Assembly (NCBI GenBank): GCA_013054445.1
Contig: JAAMPI010001406.1
Location: 1-14,830 of the forward strand
Direction: 5' to 3'
DNA from: Cudoniella acicularis
Taxonomy: Eukaryota; Ascomycota; Leotiomycetes; Helotiales; Helotiaceae
DNA length: 14,830 nt
Below are positions 9,676 through 14,830 of this stretch, one piece after another (position 1 is the stretch's first letter; each line of letters opens with the position of its first letter). Made by a program: the position numbers and the translations under genes. The notes beneath the pieces are model-generated. The model saw nothing but the letters and a program-made list of their open reading frames with translations. It searched no databases and was not told where the DNA came from.

Positions 9676-10959
9676 ATGGGTGGCGATCTGAATCTGAAAA
9701 AGTCATGGCATCCCGTTCTGATGAGCAACCAGAGGAGGGTCTGGGAGGAAGAAAAGAAAGCACTCGATGAGCGGAAGAGAACGGATCAGCGCATCAAGGA
9801 GCTGAAGGAGGAGAGAGCAAAGGAGGAAATTCAAGCGAAACTTGAGGCGGCGGGAAGCAGAAAGCGTGTAGATCGTGTGGATTGGATGTATCAAGGTCCG
9901 TCCAGTGGCCAGGCAGGAACCACAGAAGAGATGGAAGGATATCTGCTTGGAAAACGTCGTATTGATGGCTTAATCAAGGGCACGGAACACAAGAAGCTGG
10001 AGAAGCAAGCTTCCGAAGACAGTTTTATGGCACTTCAGCATGCAAATACGGTCAGAGATACGGCATCCAAAATCCGGGAGGATCCCATGTTAGCCATCAA
10101 GAAACAGGAACAAGCTGCATACGAGGCTATGATGAACGACCCCATCAAGAGGAGACAATTGCTTGCATTAGCTAGAGCAGGGGAGGAAGGCCCCTCAAAG
10201 GAGAAGAAACATCGGAAACATCGTCACAGACATCGGGATGAATCAGATGATGAGCGAAGACATAAAAGAAGACGCCGTGATGGCGACGAGGATCGTAGTC
10301 ACCGCGAGGGTAGATCAGACCGGCGAAGACACAGATCACCAACCTATTCCAGATCACCGTCTCCCGCTCGAAGAAGAGACAGCTTCAACAGATCTAGAAG
10401 ACCCAGGTCAGCCTCGCCGGAGGTTCGTGGCAGAGTTAGGACAGATCGTGACCGAGATTACGACAAACGGAAGCGCAGGAATTCCTCATCTATCGATAGT
10501 AGATCTGCTTCGCCTCCGAGTCGCCGAAGGTCACCAGACCGTCGTAAGTCATACCCTGCGACTCGAGATTCTCGAAATTATAACAACGATGGACCAAATG
10601 ATGGCGATAGGTATAGAAATGCGCGCAATGATAGTGGTTATGGTAGAAGGGATGATCGTAGATCACAAGCAGGACCAAACGCTGAGTCTGGTGCAGACAA
10701 GGAAGCCGAACGACAGCGGAAGCTAGAAGCTATGCAGCAAGATGCCTCAAAGCTGGATGTTGACCGTGAAAAACGCCTAGCGGCATTGGCTGAGCAAGAG
10801 AAGGCTGATCAGGAAGCCGAAGAGATAGCACGAGTGAGATCCGCCAAGTATAGTGATAAAGGAGATTTTGTGAAAGGACTTCACAAAAAGGCCGGAGAGA
10901 TGGCACTTGGAGACCGAATTGGCAGGGGAAGGCGAGGATTCCAAAAAGATGACGATTAA
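9676..10959 (+). CDS. CWC25: Pre-mRNA-splicing factor CWC25, single exon
   Basis: Spliceosome protein that joins the activated complex and promotes the first catalytic step of splicing in the nucleus. The 427-aa frame starts [19 protein letters not shown], the classic N-terminal Cir_N/CWC25 start, which fixes the start codon; the context AAAATGG is also favourable. Next come a charged helical segment (about 20-60), the conserved [12 protein letters not shown] block near 66-77, [14 protein letters not shown] near 85-98, and [13 protein letters not shown]. Residues about 175-320 are Arg/Ser/His/Asp-rich, an RS-like region found in many splicing proteins. The C-terminus has a coiled-coil stretch ([17 protein letters not shown]) and ends [17 protein letters not shown], which is also conserved in the family. 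The gene is intact with no intron, and is transcribed away from CSN2. Confidence 0.95.
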   Translation: MGGDLNLKKSWHPVLMSNQRRVWEEEKKALDERKRTDQRIKELKEERAKEEIQAKLEAAGSRKRVDRVDWMYQGPSSGQAGTTEEMEGYLLGKRRIDGLIKGTEHKKLEKQASEDSFMALQHANTVRDTASKIREDPMLAIKKQEQAAYEAMMNDPIKRRQLLALARAGEEGPSKEKKHRKHRHRHRDESDDERRHKRRRRDGDEDRSHREGRSDRRRHRSPTYSRSPSPARRRDSFNRSRRPRSASPEVRGRVRTDRDRDYDKRKRRNSSSIDSRSASPPSRRRSPDRRKSYPATRDSRNYNNDGPNDGDRYRNARNDSGYGRRDDRRSQAGPNAESGADKEAERQRKLEAMQQDASKLDVDREKRLAALAEQEKADQEAEEIARVRSAKYSDKGDFVKGLHKKAGEMALGDRIGRGRRGFQKDDD

Positions 10960-11190
10960 AGATTATCCTTATGAGGGACTATTTTACGAAGGAAATTGAA
11001 CGAGAATTCCTTCCCCGCGCATTCCATTTCCCCACTTCAAGAAACCTGCCACTTTTCGCCAAACCACAAACGCCGTCATGAACCAATGCATCACTTCAGT
11101 AGTCTGTTGTCCAGAACAATGTTCGGTGACAATGTAATATCAAAGGCAAATTGTTTTCGAATAGGCAGACAAAGACCTAAAACCACACTT

Positions 11191-11200
11191 CTCACGTGAG
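11191..11200. promoter_or_regulatory. CACGTG palindrome (E-box-like)
   Basis: CTCACGTGAG is a perfect ten-base palindrome. A CACGTG core is the binding site of bHLH factors and of some bZIP factors in fungi. It lies about 690 bases upstream of the likely start codon of the nucleoside hydrolase and 230 bases after the CWC25 stop. Function is inferred from the motif only. Confidence 0.35.
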
Positions 11201-11213
11201 AGGGCTCAGTAAC

Positions 11214-11251
11214 GCCACTTCAGCCACTCAGCCACTTAGCCACTCAGCCAC
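11214..11251. repeat. Eight-base tandem repeat CAGCCACT
   Basis: Four consecutive copies (CAGCCACT, CAGCCACT, TAGCCACT, CAGCCACA) preceded by a partial copy ending GCCACTT. Located just downstream of the CACGTG palindrome. Confidence 0.8.
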
Positions 11252-11498
11252 AATTCCTCTCAAAGAAACAATGTATTTCAAAATTGGACGTCTTCATTCT
11301 TTCTTGTTGAGACTCACAACTGCGCGCAGCGTAAAGATCGATGTCAACCTGGGCTTTAATACCTCGAGAGTTGTGAATCACTGGTGCCTTTGACTTCCCC
11401 CAATGTTTCAATGTTCATTCACTAATAGTAGAGGCGATATAGTGCATCACAGTCACACATATTGAATCTACTTCTCTGAATGTTCAATTCTTTATACC

Positions 11499-11882
11499 AT
11501 GGATTCCTATAAATTCAAGGGTTGCACACCCCGATCTTTCCGTTTTCTTTTACAGCCACGGTCATATCCACAACTTCAACAAACGCATAATTCGCTTCCC
11601 AAGCAACAGGAGTCTGGCTCTGTTTTCCTGAACAATCACTCATTACAGAACTCCAAAAGACAGCATCAGCAGCTCTTCCGCTATTGTTCTCTTGTTCTGG
11701 TTGTTCCTGAGAACAAGACTTCGCATTCTAGTATTTATCTGGACCTCAATTGCTACCCCAGGCCTTCAAACCTACCCCACATCATCCTCTATCAAGCAAA
11801 AGCACGCCCGCATTACAACCACCAAACATCAACCCAACCTACATTACAACGAGCAAAAAAGAAGTCGTTCGCCTTAGCAAAC
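11499..11882 (+). other. In-frame open leader before the nucleoside hydrolase
   Basis: An ATG in good context (ACCATGG) at 11499 opens a frame that runs without stop for 128 codons into the nucleoside hydrolase. The encoded stretch is rich in Gln, Ser, His, Pro and basic residues, with few acidic ones, and resembles a translated CA-rich untranslated region more than a folded domain. A basic, acid-poor N-terminus could also act as an organelle targeting extension, so the choice between leader and extension is open. I favour untranslated leader. Confidence 0.4.
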
Positions 11883-13110
11883 ATGTTATGGGTCATACCC
11901 AAGGGCCTTAGGCCAGAAGAAAACCAAATCTACAAGAAGCTTTTCGAGGTCGTCGAGCACCGGAAAAAGAAGAATCAAGGTCCACCGCATATTGTGGTTA
12001 TCACAGATATCGCCAAAGATGTGGATGATCTGGTTGCCATGATGCTCCTAAAGGAACTTCACCGCCTTGGTCTTATCGTCCTGGAAGGTTTCGTTGCAAA
12101 CCTAAAGCCGGAAAATACACGCGCTGCGCTCGCTCGAGGGGCACTGAATTCGTTAAACCTGCAAAATGTGCCAGTAGCGGTCGGAACCGATGGCACTTCC
12201 AATCACTATGAGGTCCATGATTACGAATTCAATAAATGCAACTTCTTTCCTTCAGGGGATGACCTGAAAAATATACCACAGGGAAGCGCCCTTCTTCACA
12301 GACTCTGCACGAAGGCAAAGCAAGAAAAGCGGAAACTCACATTCTTGCTCATTTCGTCACTACGAGATATCGCCGAATTCGCGAGCGCGGCTCCAGATCT
12401 TATGCGAGACGTCACGGAACGCATCGTGTTCCAAGGTGGATACAAAGTTACTGAGAGTGGCTCCATTACCCCCCTCAAAAAAAACCGCCAATAATACGTT
12501 CGATTTTGTTGCTGCCACGAAATTTCACGATTATGTTTCCAAAAACCAAATTCCCTCTGTCTGTTACACCAAAGTTGCAGCCTTTGCCACCGACATCCCA
12601 GTTCAGCTCTGCATCGATATGGAAAATAGCGGACATGCCCTTGGACCGTATACACGCTACGCTCAGACACAAATGGACCTTGCATTTTACAAGACAGCCT
12701 GCGAACCCAATCCAAAGGACCGCTTCCAGCCCTTCATGGATCAGAAATGGTATCTCGAGCGCAAGACCAGCTGGTGCACCACTCCCCATGCACCAAACGA
12801 GCGTCTCCCAGTAGGCGAGGAAGTAGTTCCATATCTCACCAAACTCGTTGCATATGACGCTCTCGCAGCTCTAGGAGCATCAGGCGACGACATCCTTGAT
12901 CACCTGGGTATCTCCCTCCCAATCAATGGGAAGAAGCCTCTTCATCAGATCATTGGCCACTTTGGGAAGCCCGCCGTTCTTAATTCAAGGGGTGAAGTGA
13001 AACAAAAAGCAATTCCGGATAACCCTGATATTAATACGCGAGCCATGTCACAGGCAATTCAAGCGTTGGTTCTCGGATCTTTGCTGGAATGCATGCAAAA
13101 CCGCAACTAA
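11883..13110 (+). CDS. Nucleoside hydrolase-superfamily protein, split by a one-base frameshift at an A8 run
   Basis: Likely ribose hydrolase of the inosine/uridine-preferring nucleoside hydrolase fold; substrate unknown. From ATG 11883 (MLWVIPKGLRPEENQIYKKL) the first frame gives 203 codons to TAA at 12492-12494. A strand followed by the Asp cluster TDIAKDVDDLVAM (residues 41-53) corresponds to the metal-binding DxDxGxDD element of the family, in a divergent form. The protein continues in the +1 frame from about 12481 (KKTANNTFDFVAATKFHDYV) to the stop at 13108-13110, another 207 or so codons including CIDMENSGHALGPYTR and KWYLERKTSWCTT. The joined length of about 410 aa fits one protein. 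The switch falls between C6 (12469-12474) and A8 (12477-12484). No acceptor site nearby allows an intron to explain it. It may be a sequencing error, a pseudogene or slippage at A8. Confidence 0.72.
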
Positions 13111-14154
13111 ACGTTCTCACATCTTTGGACGTTCGGTCTAACGTTTTTGGATCACCATCATAACCTCTCTGCATTTCCCCGGCGTTAAGGCGTCGGCATA
13201 CGATACCCCCAGAAGTTGGCTTCATATTTCCTCGTCATTTGACTTGGATCATACACATTCCTTTTGTACAATAGTCTATCATACCAACGAAAAATAGAAT
13301 TAGAATAGACGGTCGACAATTTTAGATCACTGGCTTTTTACATTCATGTCTGGAGGAAGCCAGTCTAAATAGGCTGAGGATTGTGTCTCTGACACGTGAT
13401 CCTTCTTTCAGATAGCCGCATTTTCAACGATGGCTTTTACCTTAATACAATAAAATGTTAATAATATTCTTGTGCCAGTACCTTCCATTTTTGTGATTTA
13501 ATTTTTCCTTGTCTCTTTTCCTGAACATCTGTCTTTCTTAAGAGTGAAGCGTTAAGTCTGCTCCACATCACCCGCGGCCTATCTTATGGGCTTCGCTTAT
13601 GTCAAGTTCCTATAATTCAAACTATATTATTTTCTTCTATTCTTAATATACTCGAGATATTTAGATATTTTCCAGTTGCAAACAAATTTTCAGGCATGTT
13701 TGTAGAAGTTCTACATCCTTTCTTTCTTATGTATTTATGGATTAAGCGAGAACATTTCAAATGATCAAAAAAAACGACGTATTTTGAAGTAAAAACAGAG
13801 CTTAATATTGTATTATTAGCAAAATTATTCTTCGTTTGCGAAGAATTGGGGTTATTTTCTGTTCTGGTTTGGTCAGACTTTTGAAGTGTTGGGGGGTATT
13901 AGCGAATGACTCTTCGTTAAATTCAGAACACAGGCACTAGCCGTTCTTAATAAGTTTTCCTTTCAACAAAATAAGAATCACCCTGCGTCGGATACAGTAC
14001 GGGAATACTTGAGGCTTCTTTCAAATGCGAGTAAATAATGAGTTGCGTGCATTAGTCAGAATTCGGGATCTTGGGCAATGATTTATAAAGAGAATTGTGA
14101 CCTGAAGTGAGTTCTTAAAACTTGTCAAGAGCATTCACCATTTCTAAAACACCT
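13111..14154. other. AT-rich intergenic region, no gene seen
   Basis: This holds the converging 3' ends of the nucleoside hydrolase and the alpha/beta hydrolase. It is clearly more AT-rich than the rest of the window, especially 13600-13860. An AATAAA at about 13449 and several AT-rich elements could serve 3' end formation. A CACGTG lies at 13393-13398. One perfect hairpin is listed separately. There is no open frame of note. Confidence 0.6.
13827..13846. repeat. Perfect hairpin, 8-bp stem, 4-base loop
   Basis: ATTCTTCG, loop TTTG, then CGAAGAAT. It lies about 310 bases after the hydrolase-gene stop at 14155 on the minus strand and 717 after the nucleoside hydrolase stop. A short inverted repeat of this size can occur by chance in AT-rich DNA; no function is assigned. 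Confidence 0.6.
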
Positions 14155-14830
14155 TTACAGCTTCCTTTTCGGGCCCTTATAGTTTTCCCCAATCCAAATC
14201 TCAAGTTTACCAGCCTCTATCCTCATCACTTCCAACAAGTCTCCCCTCTTCAAACCCGTAAGAGTCTTCACATCAACCTCCCTCTCCTGCCCATCAACAC
14301 CCAGCACAATCCCACCACCCTCAAAACTCCCCTCAAACATCTCCCTAATAGCTTTCCCCCACAACTCCACCCCTCTGGCCCCTTGCCACCAATCCACAAA
14401 CCCCGTAAAAAGATGCGGCATCTTCTCTGCCTCAACCCAACCCACTCTTCCGCCCTCCTTCGCTATGTCTCGAGCAACAATCCTCTGAGCATCACCAGTC
14501 ATTTCGCCTCCTCCAACAACCATCCACATAGGCGGTGCGCCCTTCCAACAACTAGCTGGTGTCATGACGGGACAGCAAAGCGGGTGGAGGAGGGTGCGTG
14601 GATGTGCGTAGTGGTGTGCTCGAGGAGGGGTTAAAGGCCACGCGGCATCGGGGGTGAAGTCTGAAGTGAAAATTGGGGACTTCACTTGGAAGACATCTGT
14701 TTCGGCGTTGGTCCACTAGGAAGAGACGGCGCACACATGTTCGTAGGCTGGACTTGCTATTGCGATACCTGCTGGGAGTTTCAACTGTATTTCCTTGGAG
14801 TGGAAGTTGATGGTTTGATAGAGATAGGGG
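14155..14830 (-). CDS. Alpha/beta hydrolase (acetyl-hydrolase/HSL-like, Abhydrolase_3 type), 5'-partial, frame broken near 14716-14750
   Basis: C-terminal half of a serine hydrolase of the hormone-sensitive-lipase/steryl acetyl hydrolase type; substrate unknown. At the right edge the frame reads NFHSKEIQLKLPAGIAIASP, the strand after the nucleophile elbow in this family. From 14715 the same frame continues WTNAETDVFQVKSP, then HPLCCPVMTP, a strand with MWMVVGGGEMTGDAQ where the acid residue is expected, and KMPHLF with the likely catalytic His, to the TAA at 14157-14155. Between them lies an in-frame TAG at 14718-14716. The neighbouring frame reads MCAPSLPS at 14738-14715, which fits the usual SPWxDxxxSLPSW region better, so one extra base near 14740-14750 and one lost base near 14716 would explain it. 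The GxSxG motif should lie beyond the window. Possibly a pseudogene. Family call is good, subfamily uncertain. Confidence 0.65.

Larger units (their letters stand above)
10960..11498 (+). other. Intergenic region between CWC25 and the nucleoside hydrolase
   Basis: Tandemly arranged genes flank it, so it holds the 3' end of CWC25 and the promoter of the next gene. It contains a perfect ten-base palindrome with a CACGTG core and a short tandem repeat just after it. Small open frames of under 70 codons lack motifs. Confidence 0.55.

Noticed and set aside
12477..12485. Programmed -1 frameshift site (A AAA AAC) in the nucleoside hydrolase
   Set aside because: The heptamer is present but the protein resumes in the +1 frame, not the -1 frame.
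13600..13860. RIP-mutated transposon remnant
   Set aside because: AT-rich, but no terminal repeats, no transposase-like frame and no repeated copy within the window.
14122..14634. Plus-strand open frame of 170 codons
   Set aside because: Antisense to the alpha/beta hydrolase, whose C-terminal motifs are clear on the other strand.

Overview
This is a stretch of nuclear DNA from a filamentous ascomycete (Pezizomycotina). The evidence is the set of conserved eukaryotic housekeeping proteins, short GT-AG introns of 46-97 nt, intergenic gaps of 0.4-3.2 kb, and a COP9 signalosome subunit and an otubain with long fungal-type low-complexity tails. Leotiomycetes or a related class is a reasonable guess, but the class cannot be fixed from the sequence alone. 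There are no prokaryotic features, CRISPR array, RNA gene or mobile element that I can support.

Layout: (1) bases 1-1055, plus strand, the 3' part of a mitochondrial octanoyltransferase gene (LipB/LIP2 family), with an apparent one-base frameshift near the left edge. (2) 1056-2510, a convergent intergenic gap with short microsatellites. (3) 2511-4438, minus strand, an otubain-type deubiquitinase in four exons. (4) 4439-7684, a 3.2 kb gap with tandem repeats near the otubain start and one uncertain minus-strand reading frame (5910-6383). (5) 7685-9288, minus strand, COP9 signalosome subunit 2 in three exons. (6) 9289-9675, a compact divergent promoter. (7) 9676-10959, plus strand, splicing factor CWC25, one exon. 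(8) 11883-13110, plus strand, a nucleoside-hydrolase-superfamily gene split by a one-base frameshift at an A8 run. (9) 13111-14154, an AT-rich gap. (10) 14155 to beyond the right edge, minus strand, an alpha/beta hydrolase fragment whose reading frame is broken near 14716-14750.

The genes do not form a pathway cluster. The otubain (removes ubiquitin) and CSN2 (part of the complex that removes Nedd8 from cullins) are neighbours on the same strand and both act in the ubiquitin system, but 3.2 kb separates them and co-regulation is only a possibility. CSN2 and CWC25 share one 387-bp divergent promoter region.

The main oddities are reading-frame breaks in three of the six recognisable genes (LIP2, nucleoside hydrolase, alpha/beta hydrolase), while otubain, CSN2 and CWC25 are intact. 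The other is a 1.35-kb minus-strand frame in the large gap that contains many TGA but no TAA or TAG. I see no convincing new multi-gene system here.
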